A stretch of DNA of 64,000 nt from Lingula anatina (taxonomy: Eukaryota > Brachiopoda > Lingulata > Lingulida > Lingulidae). Every line of letters begins with the position of its first letter. Position 1 is the first letter of the stretch. The stretch is from positions 374,485 to 438,484 of the forward strand of contig NW_019774158.1 of the NCBI RefSeq assembly GCF_001039355.2, read 5' to 3'. Positions 12,113 to 24,370 of this stretch are shown here, piece after piece. The translations under genes were made by a program, and so were the position numbers. The notes under the pieces are model-generated. The model did not search any database and was not told the origin of the DNA. It worked only from the letters and a program-made list of their open reading frames with translations.

Positions 12113-13525
12113 TTCATATGGACTCGGTTAATCATTGATCCCCGCGGTCGTCTGCTACTTCCTTCGACACCCAATTCCTTCGGTCCGCCATACCTTATCC
12201 TACCTTATCGTTGTTTACATTACACTGTATAAAGGTCAATAGACGTCACGAGACTCTACCTGCATACAATTAGTGTACAAGTGGGGATATGCCCCTTAAG
12301 GTTAGGGCATTAACTCACTGGCCCAATTTTACTATTTGTTATAACAGCAGTTTTAAAGGAGAGGGGGTCTTTTTTGTCCGAAAAGGCGAACCCCCACCCC
12401 CTCCTTGACCTGCCTTTAATCATATTATATATATATAGAACCTATAGCTCAAATTATTATTTTTAGCTGGCTTATTTTGACAAAAAAGGAGGTTAAAGTC
12501 TCCTTTCCCCACCCATATGGGCATGCATGCATTCACCTGCTTTGCTTTTTTAACTTTCTTACGTAAATGCACTTCTTAAGTGCATTTCATAGGGCCAAAA
12601 ATGAATACTATCAAATCTGCTTCTTTCGGGTGATTTTCACAATTATTCTTCTAGGACGTGTAAGGCATCTGAAAACATTGATCGATATCCATTGAGTTTT
12701 TAACTAGTATATAACACTGGTAAATTAAACTTTAGCGAAACATCTTCGGAAATTTGGACAAAATCTTCTCCAATGAAAACATTTTGTCAAATCAAAAACA
12801 CCAAAATCTCTTTAATAAAATATAGGGTCTAATCTAAAAATAAGTGACTTTTTTATTAGATTGGCTCTTGTTAACTTTAGGTTCTACATTCATTCAGTAA
12901 AATATTTTAACAAAAAATGTTTAGGACCTATATATATTTGCTAGTAACTTTTAAATTCTGGTTGGGGATTGTATTCTTAGTTTTAAATAATATGTTTAAT
13001 TTATGCAATGTTTTACTTTTCTTCTTTTCGGTAGTAGAGGTTGCATACACAGGCGTTAGTAATTTGATTCCTATTGAAGAAATAATTTTTTCAAAAATGT
13101 TCAGGAAGAACACAGCTGCAAAAATTAAACCCTGTTATAGTGACAGGTAGGTCTAGAAATGTATTCGTCTCATATCCACGTAAATAAAGGAAAGTTAACA
13201 GTATAGGGCCTATCAAATTTGACAAAGCACGTACGTTGCCTAAACAATGCACATGACAAAAATCAGGGCAATAACTTATCTATCTCTATACCAGTTTATA
13301 TGAAAAAGTCATCAAGGCCATCTTGCAGGGATTAAAACAACTTTCGAATCATGATAAAAAGTGCACGTGATTCAAGTAATTCGGCAACATGTATCTGGAT
13401 GATCAGATAAGGCATGAAATGCCCCTATATCGTAAATTTAATGTAGGGGCCTACATGTATTTATTTTTTTCTTTATTTATTTGACAGGTTTGCCTCGTTT
13501 CAATCAGCAATAAATTTGCATTTGA

Positions 13526-13526
<1 letters not shown>

Positions 13527-13560
<34 letters not shown>

Positions 13561-13562
13561 AA
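13527..13562. repeat. (AAAT)n microsatellite, second haplotype
   Basis: Shorter allele of the tract at 11283-11332. Confidence 0.9.
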
Positions 13563-13700
13563 ATTAGCGTAATATAAATCTTGTAGTATATTCGGTTTGT
13601 TTAAAAATCAGAGAACAATACTACTTGGAAATTACACTTTTTTCATTTACCAGTACCGATGAATCCGGGAACCAGCTGTATGACTGACCTTGAACTATTG

Positions 13701-13708
13701 TGACGTCA
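13701..13708. promoter_or_regulatory. CRE palindrome just upstream of IDH3B start (first copy)
   Basis: Perfect TGACGTCA, the CREB/ATF binding palindrome, 8 bp before the start codon of exon 1. It is unchanged in the other haplotype at 14812-14819. Its closeness to the ATG suggests either a transcription start very near or a 5' UTR site; function is inferred. Confidence 0.5.
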
Positions 13709-13716
13709 CTGTAAAC

Positions 13717-13761
13717 ATGGAGAGTGCCATGAGGATCTTTAGAAGCCGTGGTGTGTCAAAA
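13717..13761 (+). other. IDH3B: First haplotype copy of IDH3B exon 1
   Basis: Encodes [15 protein letters not shown] followed by a GTGAG donor, identical to the copy at 14828-14872. The contig ends at 14446, in intron 1, so this copy has no downstream exons. It shares a contig with the SLC49A4 exon 1 allele, which shows that the two genes are head-to-head neighbours. Confidence 0.85.
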
Positions 13762-13969
13762 GTGAGAAAAAGTCATTAATTAAAGTATATTTATCGATAG
13801 TTTAATGGAGTGCGGTTTATGTTTAGTATAATGTAACTTAGAAGGGACCTTAGTGATAAATTATTTTGCGATCTCCATTAAATCAGTAGTGAAAATTGTA
13901 ACGTTACATTTTGACGCTGAGGTGAGTAGATCAGTTGATGATTGAATCAGCCACTGGTGCTGGTAGTAA

Positions 13970-14169
13970 CACCCCATTTCCATAGTTTAGATCGACCTAA
14001 CTCCCTGGGGGTTCACGCTAAATAGCTGTCAGCCGGGCGGACACGTAAGTTAATTACCCTCTTACAGCTTGTAGTAGGCGGGACGGACATTTAAGTCGGA
14101 TTATCTGAAAGTAATCTAGTGAGACTCCCCGCGGGGATAGATCGATCTTAAATCTATGGGAATAGAGCC
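13970..14169. mobile_element. Harbinger-like MITE in IDH3B intron 1 (first copy)
   Basis: A 200-bp element flanked on both sides by TAA. The ends are inverted repeats: CACCCCATTTCCATAG at the left, and CTATGGGAATAGAGCC at the right. GATCGA lies inside each end. The 3-bp TAA duplication fits the TWA target preference of PIF/Harbinger transposons. No coding capacity. The same family occurs at 15076-15274 (allele) and 27901-28115. Confidence 0.7.
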
Positions 14170-14446
14170 TAAGGACACATGAAGCTACTTTATAGGTTTT
14201 CTCAAATTAGGCTTCGAACGTAGCATTTATGTAAAAAAATGAAAATTCTGTTTTTATTTATTTCTTTATCATTTGATTAGCTTAACTGGGAGACAGCCAT
14301 CATATTTACATTGAACACTCGTAAATCCTGACATAAACTAAATAATTTTTTTATTTATTCACTCTCGGTTACCCAGTAGTGACAGCCATACTGGTACAAG
14401 GAAAGACTTCACTGCAGTCACTCTAAAATTAATCTTCTAGATGGAG

Positions 14447-14447
14447 N
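14447..14447. other. Contig join (single N)
   Basis: Sequence before the N (13646-14446) is repeated at 14753-15546. The 305 bases directly after the N have no counterpart in the preceding contig. Confidence 0.9.
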
Positions 14448-14752
14448 GGGGCTTTCAGATGACAGTTAGATTTTAAAGTTTACATTGACTGGTATCAATT
14501 TTTTTTCTGTTGGAAAACCATCAAAAGTGGAGGATGGATCAACAAAGATACTTTGGAATACTGTCAGAAAATATCTCTGGATCTGCTCCTGTTATTGACC
14601 ATGTTACCTGTTGTGCATGATTAAAATTCAGTGTTGTTTGACAGTGCTATTATAAGCATTATTTATTATTGCATCAAAATTGACAAAATGACCCATTTTG
14701 CATCTTTATTTTCTGTTTTTTGTCTGTACATTTGACAGCTTTGCTGCCTTGT
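14448..14752. other. Non-coding stretch upstream of IDH3B
   Basis: Present only on the contig that carries the whole IDH3B gene. No exon or regulatory motif was recognised. Its end, with ACATTTGACAGCTTTGC, resembles short stretches near 2755 and 13480, perhaps remains of a common repeat. Confidence 0.4.
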
Positions 14753-14811
14753 TTCATTTACCAGTACCGATGAATCCGGGAACCAGCTGTATGACTGACC
14801 TTGAACTATTG

Positions 14812-14819
14812 TGACGTCA
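14812..14819. promoter_or_regulatory. CRE palindrome upstream of IDH3B start
   Basis: TGACGTCA, 8 bp before the ATG at 14828. Same position in both haplotype copies. Confidence 0.5.
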
Positions 14820-14827
14820 CTGTAAAC

Positions 14828-17800
14828 ATGGAGAGTGCCATGAGGATCTTTAGAAGCCGTGGTGTGTCAAAAGTGAGAAAAAGTCATTAATTAAAGTATA
14901 TTTATCGATAGTTTAATGGAGTGCGGTTAATGTTTAGTATAATGTAACTTAGAAGGGACCTTAGTGATAAATTATTTTGCGATCTCCATTAAATCAGCAG
15001 TGAAAATTGTAACGTTACATTTTGACGCTGAGTAGATCAATTGATGATTGAATCAGCCACTGGTGCTGGTAGTAACACCTCATTTCCATAGTTTAGATCG
15101 ACCTAACTCCCTGGGGGTTCACGCTAAATAGCTGTCAGCCGGGCGGACACGTAAGTTAATTACCCTCTTACAGCTTGTAGCAGGCGGGACGGACATTTAA
15201 GTCGGATTATCTGAAAGTAATCTAGTGAGACTCCCGCGGGGATAGATCTATCTAAAATCTATGGGAATAGAGCCTAAGGACACATGAAGCTACTTTATAG
15301 GTTTTCTCAAATTAGGCTTCGAACGTAGCATTTATGTAAAAAAATGAAAATTCTGTTTTTATTTATTTCTTTATCATTTGATTAGCTTAACTGGGAGACA
15401 GCCATCATATTTACATTGAACACTCGTAAATCCTGACATAAACTAAATAATTTTTTTATTTATTCACTCTCGGTTACCCAGTAGTGACAGCCATACTGGT
15501 ACAAGGAAAGACTTCACTGCAGTCACTCTAAAATTAATCTTCTAGATGGAGGACGAGTTTTGTTCTACAAGATATTTATGCATCTGTTATATACACCAGT
15601 TTAGCGTTTTCACTCCCAGTAAAGTTTGATTTTGTTTCAATACAATATTTGCATATGATTTTGATGACACCACTTGTATTTCTGTTTCAGCTGACACACC
15701 AACTGCTGAAAAGATGCCTCCATTCATCAACAGTGGCACGTATGGCCATAACAGTAAGTTTGTCAATTATGGTTACAATTACTGACTTGGATAGGAAAGT
15801 TGTGACCAAAGTACAGCTGGCATACACAGCACAAATGTCAGACAGATGTACTTACTGTAAAAAAAAAGTTATAAATATATAAATAAATCAATTTAAAAAA
15901 AAGATTCAGCACATGTTTAACTAAGTCAGTAATGATTTTATCATCTAATTTCAGTCAAGAACATATATAATAGTCATGTCTGATTGTTATACTTCTTATA
16001 TAATACTATAAACTGTTATACTGTACAATTATTCACACAAAATCTCATTTCAGCCTAGGTCAGAGCCAGTAAGTCATCCTGAGGGTAAACAAAGGGTCAC
16101 TCTGGTACCGGGGGATGGCGTGGGTCCCGAGATAATGTCCAGCGTACAGGCAGTCTTCACTGACGCTGGAGTACCTGTGGAGTTTGAGGAGTTTCACATC
16201 AGGTAGAGTGTGAGGTTTGCAACCAGAGCAGCTGAGCCTCAGTCACAATTTCTAGTCACAAAATATTCTTTTATATATACTATTAATGTGATACATTGCA
16301 ACCCTGTTGTAAGGTTGCAACATTTGTGCATTTGGACGGTTATTATAGATGGATTATACACAGATGTATAGTTTTCACTAGTCAAACTAAATTGATCATG
16401 TTTTATGTCATACCTCATGCAATGGCGATTGCCAGAGAAAGGGGTAACATCCATCAGATCAAGAATGTCATTTCAACACAACACTTTCCATTCATCTACT
16501 TTCATTGGGCATTGACCAAGACATGACCAACTGATACCTTACCAGTACATATGACAGGCAGTAAAAGTCCAATATCTTTATCACTGTTATTTCATCTCTC
16601 ATACACTGTCCTACTGAATGACATAACACTGACATACTAAAATCAGCATTTTGCTTTTCTTGACATAGTGAAGTCAACCCCAAGATGAATGCCAAGCACG
16701 ATGATGTCATCAACTCTTTCTTGACCAATGGTGTTGGTTTAAAGGGCATCATAGCCACGCCCACCCACTTCAAGGGCGGAGTGCTGCAGACTCTTAACAT
16801 GAGGCTGAGGTAGGGACAGTGGTATATTATTAACAAAACTAACATATATGTGCTTATTTCAAACCCAGTTTGTTTAACATGATTGCATATACAGTACAAT
16901 TAAAATTTCTATAAGAGTATACCTCTGTGCTGGTGTAGTCTACATGTATTAGCCTATCGTCTAGTATTTCAGCCAGGGCAATGGGCTGATTGTGATATCA
17001 CAATCTCAACCAACACAATTGCCACACCTAACACAATTGTCACAATGTACTGGTCTAGCCACAATGTATTTCAGGAAGGAAATGGACTTGTATGCCAATG
17101 TTGTTCATGTGAAGAGTCTCCCTGGGGTGAGGACAAGGCACAATAACCTAGACTTCCTCATCATAAGAGAACAGACAGAGGGAGAGTACAGCGCACTGGA
17201 ACATGAGGTGAGATTGTGCTGTATCAATTAACACAATCAGAAGAGACTGGCATGACTAACCCTCATGCTTGTTTATATTTGTTCAAGTCCATTAATAACA
17301 TGAGACTAGATTCTATTCAACCCATTTCATGCCAGCTGTGTTAGAATATGTGAATCATTTTTGCCACTGTCATTTTTCCCCTATTAGAGCATGCTGTCAA
17401 TTTATATACAGCATTAGTCCAAATACCTTAAGTGGATCATATTTTGCATTTAAATACCAAAATTATGTTCTATCAGCTTATAGGTCATTTTTCTTAGCGT
17501 TCCCCAGAAAGTGTCCTGAAGATTGGCAAAGATTGTTGATAGTTTTCCCTACTTTCAGAGTGTGTCTGGGGTGGTGGAGAGCCTGAAGATCATCACCAGA
17601 GAGAAGTCCAGAAGAATTGCCAAGTTTGCATTTGATTATGCCACAAAACATGGCAGGTCCAAGGTCACAGCTGTACACAAGGCAAATATTATGTAAATAT
17701 TTCTCCTGTTCCTTGTCATGCTTGTTTCATGTATAGCAGTGTCATAAATATGTTGCCTCAGAAGAGAATTTAACAATTTTGTTACTTATATGAAGTAAGG

Positions 17801-17862
17801 TTGTTTAATAGTAACAGCACAGTTATTGCACTTTCTCTCATACATACACGTTCAAGCATGCG

Positions 17863-17909
<47 letters not shown>

Positions 17910-19748
17910 TCCAATACATTTTAGTACTTTGCTTTTTGATGCAGATAGAGAAGTTTTTTTTTCTGTAACATTCACATGTCAATTTTTAGATAGAAAAATC
18001 TGAAATAACATGTAATGTAGATATTTCATGAAGGTGATAGTCTTTACTAGTAAGATGTCATTTATTTCCAGGAAACTTGGTGATGGCCTTTTCCTAGAAT
18101 GCTGTCAAGAAATCTCAGAATTATATCCTAAGATTCAGTTTGAATCCATGATCATTGACAACTGTTGCATGCAGGTGAGAATGCACTAACATTATGAAAT
18201 GTTTATATATATATTAGAATACCAGGCAATGTCAGTTTTGACAAACATAATTGTGAATGATTATTTCGGTCAGAATAATTATGGTCTGTTGAAAAAAATA
18301 AAAATAAAACAATAAGAGGAATCTAAAGGTAGTTAGGAGAGAAATGTTCAATTTAGTCTTGGTAAAATATACTTTCTGTGAAAGTGTGAAGATTTTAGAG
18401 CCTCCTTTCTATTTCAGCTGGTTTCTAACCCCTATCAGTTCGATGTGATGGTGATGCCAAATCTCTATGGCAACATAGTAGATAATTTGGCTGCGGGACT
18501 GGTAGGTGGCGCTGGTGTGGTGGCTGGTGAGAGCTACAGCCAAGATGTGGCAGTGTTCCAGCCTGTAAGTGCTACAGTTTGTGGTTACAGACTTATGCTT
18601 TAGATAAGTTTAAATTAGTCTTTTACCCCAGTAGAATTATTTGTAAATATAATTTTCATGGGTCATGTATAATTTGTCATCAGTCCTGGTAACAATTTTG
18701 TTCTTGTTGTAGTTTTTTTTAATGGAAGTATGTTATTTGTAGAATTATGTTACTGAGTGAGTGGAAATTAATAATTTATGCATGCAACAAACATTTATTA
18801 ATAAGTGAAAAAGTGTACATTAATTACATAAATTATGCACAGGTAATCAACTTCAGGAGAAATGCAGTGTGCTCCTGAACAACATTCATCTCACCAAGTT
18901 AACACCTGATGAACTTGCCTGCCCCAAACAGATGTGCACTTTTTCCACAGAATAACAGAATTCCAAGATTCTTAATACAATTTTGATAGGACTTATGATG
19001 GCCCTGGACCTCCCCATTGAATTAAGTGTTTTGTCCAATGATAAATGTTTAGAAAATATTAAAAAAATCCATATCATATCTGCTGTGTATATTCCAGGGT
19101 GCTCGCCACTCATTTGCCCAGGCAATGGGGCGGGACATTGCCAACCCTACGGCCATGATTCTCAGTGCCTGTAACATGCTGAAACACATGCATTTGGAGT
19201 ACCACAGTAAACTGATTGAAGATGCCTTACTCAGAGTGATCAAAGCTGGCAAGGTGAGGCATCATCTTAGTTTCTGTCACAAGGAATTTAGACCACATTA
19301 TTTGTACATTTATTTTGTTTTGTTAATAAAGGGTTTCATTTAGCTTCCTGTAAAGAAAGCACACTGTAAACTGATCTACCAGTCATCATAAATATGTTAA
19401 ATTGTAAAAATTTGACTGATATAAAATGCACTATTATAATACTGATGACACTGTGCTATTTTGCATATTCTGTCTCAAAAATTGTTAAAATGGGGAGTGC
19501 TGTTTTGAACAGCTTAATTTTTTAATAAAATTCATTTTATTTGAATCATTTGTCTTATTTCCAGGTGTTACTGTTTTTGTCTTAAAGTAAATAAACTAAA
19601 ACTTGTTATTGAATTTTGTTTTTTTATGTCTAAATTTTCATTAAAATTAAAAGATATATCTTATTTCCAGGTGCTGACTCCAGACATGAATGGGTTCTCC
19701 ACTATGTCTGACTTCACCAATGCAATAGTGCACCAGCTTCATTCTTAA
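14828..19748 (+). CDS. IDH3B: Mitochondrial NAD-dependent isocitrate dehydrogenase, beta subunit, 10 exons
   Basis: Exons: 14828-14872, 15691-15753, 16054-16202, 16669-16809, 17075-17207, 17559-17692, 18072-18174, 18418-18564, 19098-19253, 19671-19748. Joined they encode 382 residues without a break; human IDH3B has 385. Residues 1-36 are basic and Ser-rich with almost no acids ([17 protein letters not shown]), as expected of a mitochondrial presequence. The core then shows [76 protein letters not shown] and [19 protein letters not shown]. The sequence follows IDH3B rather than IDH3A or IDH3G, for example REQTEGEYS and DNCCMQL. In animals beta pairs with alpha in the complex that turns isocitrate into 2-oxoglutarate in the TCA cycle, and acts mainly in structure and regulation. 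All introns are GT-AG. Confidence 0.97.
15076..15274. mobile_element. Harbinger-like MITE in IDH3B intron 1 (allele)
   Basis: Allelic copy of 13970-14169 with a few substitutions and one-base deletions. TAA lies on both sides (15073-15075 and 15275-15277). Confidence 0.7.
17863..17908. repeat. (CG)n-(CA)n microsatellite in IDH3B intron 6
   Basis: Short CG alternation followed by about 19 CA units. The CG/CA run could adopt Z-DNA. Confidence 0.9.
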
Positions 19749-20320
19749 CACTACTAGTTCCTGGTCAAACTACACAAAGTCCGAGGCACAAATCAGTATC
19801 ATTTCCACTTACCAGTTACCAATAGCAACGGGGCACAATTTCCTTTTGCCAGCTCTAATTCTTTAGTCTTAGAATGGTATATCTTTGTTTGGTCATTCCA
19901 AACTTAAATGGTACCAACAAAATCCCCTGTAAAATAGAAAATGTTGACAAGGCTCTTCTGGCATTTGACATAAAGCTATAACATCTGTATCATTTATTAC
20001 ACGTTACACGAACAGGAAACAATCATTGAGATTATTGTACTTTAGAAATCATGAGACTGTGCACGAGGTAAATTATTACGAGCGAACAAATGTACACTAG
20101 ATATGTTATTTAAATGAAAATTGGATTTACATTTTTCATCCCAGTGATGTTGGTTCATTTACACTGAGTGTTAAGATTGTCTTTTCAATTGTGACGTCTT
20201 TGACTGTGTTATTTATTGATATGTATGGCAATACTTGTATTTTAGAGATGTGTAAAAAGAATGTATACATTTTAAAAGATATGAGGATATTAAACATAAA
20301 ATTCTTCACATAAACTTTGT
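19749..20320 (+). other. Likely IDH3B 3' UTR
   Basis: Directly follows the IDH3B stop codon, in sense. An ATTAAA near 20288, followed by an A/T-rich stretch, is the best candidate polyadenylation signal. Boundaries are inferred; no transcript data. Confidence 0.45.
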
Positions 20321-20633
20321 TTTCCTTTTTATTTATTTATTTATTTTATTTTTTGCTATCAGAAATTCTGTTATTTGCATTTTTAAGATGATGATAAAAA
20401 TGATTAACTCTTGTTTTTTTCTTATGAAATTAAAAAATGTCAGTTTTTATCAAATGTTATCAATATCTCAACGTAAAAGAGCTTTTTTTTCAACTGTCCG
20501 ATTCTGATGCATTTCATGCATGATTTTTGTTTCAACTAATACTACAAAATATGTTCGAGGGGTCAAGCTCCCCTCTACCAAGGCCACAGATTGATATTTC
20601 CCTAGATGTTCACAGATATGTCTTTTGTTATAT
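20321..20633. other. Short intergenic stretch, nothing recognised
   Basis: AT-rich sequence between the IDH3B tail and the start of the block that is repeated in the next contig. Confidence 0.5.
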
Positions 20634-20943
20634 TATGGGACTTTTCTGCACTGCCCAGCTTTAGGAAAAAGTGTACAGAGTAATAATAATCTGCGGCTTT
20701 GGTACCAGTAGAGGGAAGGATCATGTTAGAACTGTGATATTTTATCTGAAATATAAATCGGAAAGTTAAAATTACACCAGTGCGCATGAAAAGTGCCTAG
20801 ATTTATTTTCTTCTGGAATGCTTAGTTCTTGAATTTATTATTCATTTGTTTGAAAAACAATTTCTTTGAATAATTACGTGAAAAACAGTTGTAAGCATAA
20901 TGTTAAAGTTACATTCCTTATCACGTGCGAATTTCCCGAACTA

Positions 20944-20951
20944 TGACGTCA
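20944..20951. promoter_or_regulatory. CRE and CCAAT motifs upstream of FBXL exon 1 (first copy)
   Basis: Perfect TGACGTCA about 370 bp before the start codon. A reverse CCAAT (GTGATTGGA near 21002) and a forward one (GGCCAATCAC near 21197) follow, and CACGTG lies just upstream. All are kept in the second haplotype (CRE at 29606-29613). The arrangement resembles a CpG-type housekeeping promoter; activity is inferred. Confidence 0.5.
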
Positions 20952-22438
20952 TGTGTCAAAATCAAAACAAACATGAAGTCATGGCAGATAAAAGGGTGCA
21001 TGTGATTGGATGTTTTCCATCCTGCCAATTAACTCTGTTAACTTGCTTAGGGTATTAGTGGAATATTTTGATCTAAATCAATCTACATAGGAATTGATAT
21101 CGTTATAGGTTTCTATATATTAAATAAATTGCACCTTTATTATTGACAGAATATCAAAGAGATACGCAAGTCTCGTTTCGGACGGCGTCATCACAGGCCA
21201 ATCACAACACGCCTGACAAACTACTCTGGGCTTAATCCTTGGTGTTTTTATTTTCATTGCTGCATTAGATTTTTCAGCTGTTTTCGATGGAATTTGGCTA
21301 GATCATAGATTGGGACCATGAACCACCACAGTCACAACGGTCATTTCACAAATCACCACTCAAACCACGTGAAAACGAAGTCTGAGGTAAGTTGAAGGGG
21401 GTCACGCTACGGGACGGATATTTTGACGCTTTTGTTGTCGTTCGAGATTTGTCCTGGCACGGAGGCTTAGCAGTGCCTAGCCGTAGATTTTTATTCCTGG
21501 GGGACCTATCACATATGTTTAATTAGAGTACAATGCTTTGGGTAATCAATTAGGATAATGCTGTATAATTTTAGTCCCGAAAAAAACATACACAGTACTT
21601 ACTGGCCGAATATCCTTGAGGATATTTGGATTTAACTCATGGAGTGTGCACAGTATCTTTGCTCCTTTGTCTTCAGACTCACGTGCCCGCATACTAGATA
21701 ACTATAACACAGTCAAACAAAGATGATTAAATATAGACACATCAGTCTTTATTCTCTTGCCTCGTGCGATAGATAGAATAATAACAGGCGAAGTCCGAAG
21801 TAGAATTTTGTTTAACAAAGACTGAAATTTAGAGTACACTTATGTTTTCACTCAAAAATAATAAAACGGTACTCGTTTTTATACTCAAATGCATCATAAC
21901 AGGATGTGATTCACTTAATTTAGGATCCATTTTACACAAAGAGATCAGTGAGGGACGGATATGGCAAATTTTAAGTTTTGTTGTGACATTAAAAAATTAG
22001 CAAATTGTAAATGAATTCTGAAAAAAAAGCTGTTGATATTTTTTAATGGGTGTGCAGTGAAAGGCAGTGTATGGTAAGGATGAGTATACAAGGTTTGTTT
22101 TGAAAGCTGCTTGCATGGGCCAGTCATGTTATTCACCTATTTTACTCTATTTTTAACAGTTAATGTTGTTCATCCTTGAAAATGCCATACAAGTTGTTTT
22201 TAAACTAGTCGGTGCTGTTTGTAGTGGTATGGGTGTCATGATAGACAGATAATTGGGTTCTAGCTGTCTTTCAAAATATACTTTAATATCCTTGCTGTCT
22301 TATCATTGTTGCAGTTGGAAATAGAGTTCTGTGAGACATACATATATAAAGGTGGAAGACTGTTGAAATTAACACTTTGGTAGGATTCTATTTGGTTGAA
22401 ATTTCCCCCTCCCTTTCCCCTCCCTTTCCCCTCCCTCC

Positions 22439-22439
22439 C

Positions 22440-22522
<83 letters not shown>
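22439..22522. repeat. (CA)n-(A)n tract bordering the assembly gap
   Basis: CA run followed by more than 40 A up to the gap. In the other haplotype the same site reads CA run, about 14 A, then ACCTGACGC without interruption. Confidence 0.9.
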
Positions 22523-22938
22523 NNNNNNNNNNNNNNNNNNNNNNNNNNNNNNNNNNNNNNNNNNNNNNNNNNNNNNNNNNNNNNNNNNNNNNNNNNNNNN
22601 NNNNNNNNNNNNNNNNNNNNNNNNNNNNNNNNNNNNNNNNNNNNNNNNNNNNNNNNNNNNNNNNNNNNNNNNNNNNNNNNNNNNNNNNNNNNNNNNNNNN
22701 NNNNNNNNNNNNNNNNNNNNNNNNNNNNNNNNNNNNNNNNNNNNNNNNNNNNNNNNNNNNNNNNNNNNNNNNNNNNNNNNNNNNNNNNNNNNNNNNNNNN
22801 NNNNNNNNNNNNNNNNNNNNNNNNNNNNNNNNNNNNNNNNNNNNNNNNNNNNNNNNNNNNNNNNNNNNNNNNNNNNNNNNNNNNNNNNNNNNNNNNNNNN
22901 NNNNNNNNNNNNNNNNNNNNNNNNNNNNNNNNNNNNNN
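22523..22938. other. Assembly gap (run of N)
   Basis: 416 undetermined bases inside FBXL intron 1 of the first haplotype copy. Frames crossing it are meaningless. Confidence 0.99.
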
Positions 22939-24055
22939 AACCTGACGCTGTACATTTCTAAGAGTTACTAAACTAGAGAGCAGATTTTATCTAATGGCCG
23001 TGGTGTTTGCAAGAGCCGTGATGAGGATGTAGCACAGTGTACCTATGTAAAGCTATAATGGAGTTATAGGGGCATATTTCACCTCAGGCTGAACTTCTTG
23101 ACCTCTGTTGGACGGTGGTGAGTGACATAAAAGGTCCATACAGAATACAGATAGGTTCAAGTTAGAATCGTATCTGTTCACGCACTAACAAAAAGTTAAC
23201 TTAGCTTTGTCCAGTGACTGCATTTATGCTCTCTTTCTCTCTCTCTCCATACATACACTCACACATGCCAGAAAATTAAAAAAAATAATAATAAAAAAGA
23301 AGAAAAATGGAAGAAAAAGTTACAAATTTACATGGCTGACCCACTTGAATTCAGAAATGGTTTTATTGCCACCATAATTGGACTCTTATTTTACCCTGTG
23401 AATCCATTTTATTTCATGACCAAATTTTTTTCTTTACTTGCTTTTGGCAAAATAATATTTCAAATTCCAACATTTTGGAGTGGTGGTGTTAATTTCATCT
23501 TTACTAGTAAGTAAGGATATTGAACATGCCTTTGAAACTTGAGCACAGGATATATGAAAAGAAAAATGAATGAATAACCAGAGTGAAAATCACATAATTT
23601 GTCTGTCTTTTGTCTTGATGTATGGGTTGTGCGATATTACCAAAAAACTGTCATTGTGGATGAAATATGCTTTCTCTTTCACTTTTCTATCATATTAATG
23701 TGATTTATAGTCTTCTGTCACATTTTAGAACCAAAATAGTGAAACCCTGTCTGAGTGGAGATTTTATTTTCATTATCAGTCAGAAGCTTGATGTTTATAA
23801 ATAAATTGTTACCCTAATTTTTTTTTTTCATTGCTGGACAGTATATGCCAAGAATTTAAAGTTTGACCTTTTGAGCAAGCACCAGAATCACTGTAGTCCT
23901 TCATGTCACTTTTATTGGTCCATTGTAACAACCTATGCCCATTACTAGTACATTTACTTGTCATTTATGTAAACAAGTCATAATAATGTGGACATGAAAA
24001 CTGTACTTCTTTTAGCTGGTCAATACGTATTGCCCCTTTACTGGTCATATTGTGC

Positions 24056-24370
24056 TGTCCTGTGGGAGTCACTTTGACATCCCGTGGGGTCATTTTGACA
24101 ACCCCTGGGGTCACTTTCACATTCCCAGGATCATTTTGAAATCTCCTTGGAGCCACATTTTGCAGTTTCAGAACAGATCCGCGGATCAAATATGGCTGAC
24201 CCCTTGAATGGTTGTTGCATAATGCCGTGGAGAAGCAATTCAGTGTCTTAGGCGGCAAGCTTTTTAGTGGGTAGCCATATTTGATTTGCAGATTTGTTAG
24301 TCCGCTGTTCTGAATGTGCTTTTTGACATTTCCCTGGGGTCACCTTGACATCATCTGATGTCACTGCTCA
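24056..24370. repeat. Degenerate minisatellite in FBXL intron 1
   Basis: Repeated variants of GGGGTCACTTTGACATCCC about 24-30 bp apart, interrupted by unique sequence. The equivalent in the other haplotype (32275-32610) has more units and a different order. Confidence 0.7.

Noticed and set aside
22260-22971. Long frames with runs of X around the assembly gap
   Set aside because: They run through N bases and the CA/A repeat; no real coding sequence.
23332-23514. 60-codon frame (MADPLEF...) repeated at 31546-31728
   Set aside because: Its conservation comes only from the haplotype overlap. It lies in FBXL intron 1, has no splice partners and shows two residue changes between alleles in 60 codons.
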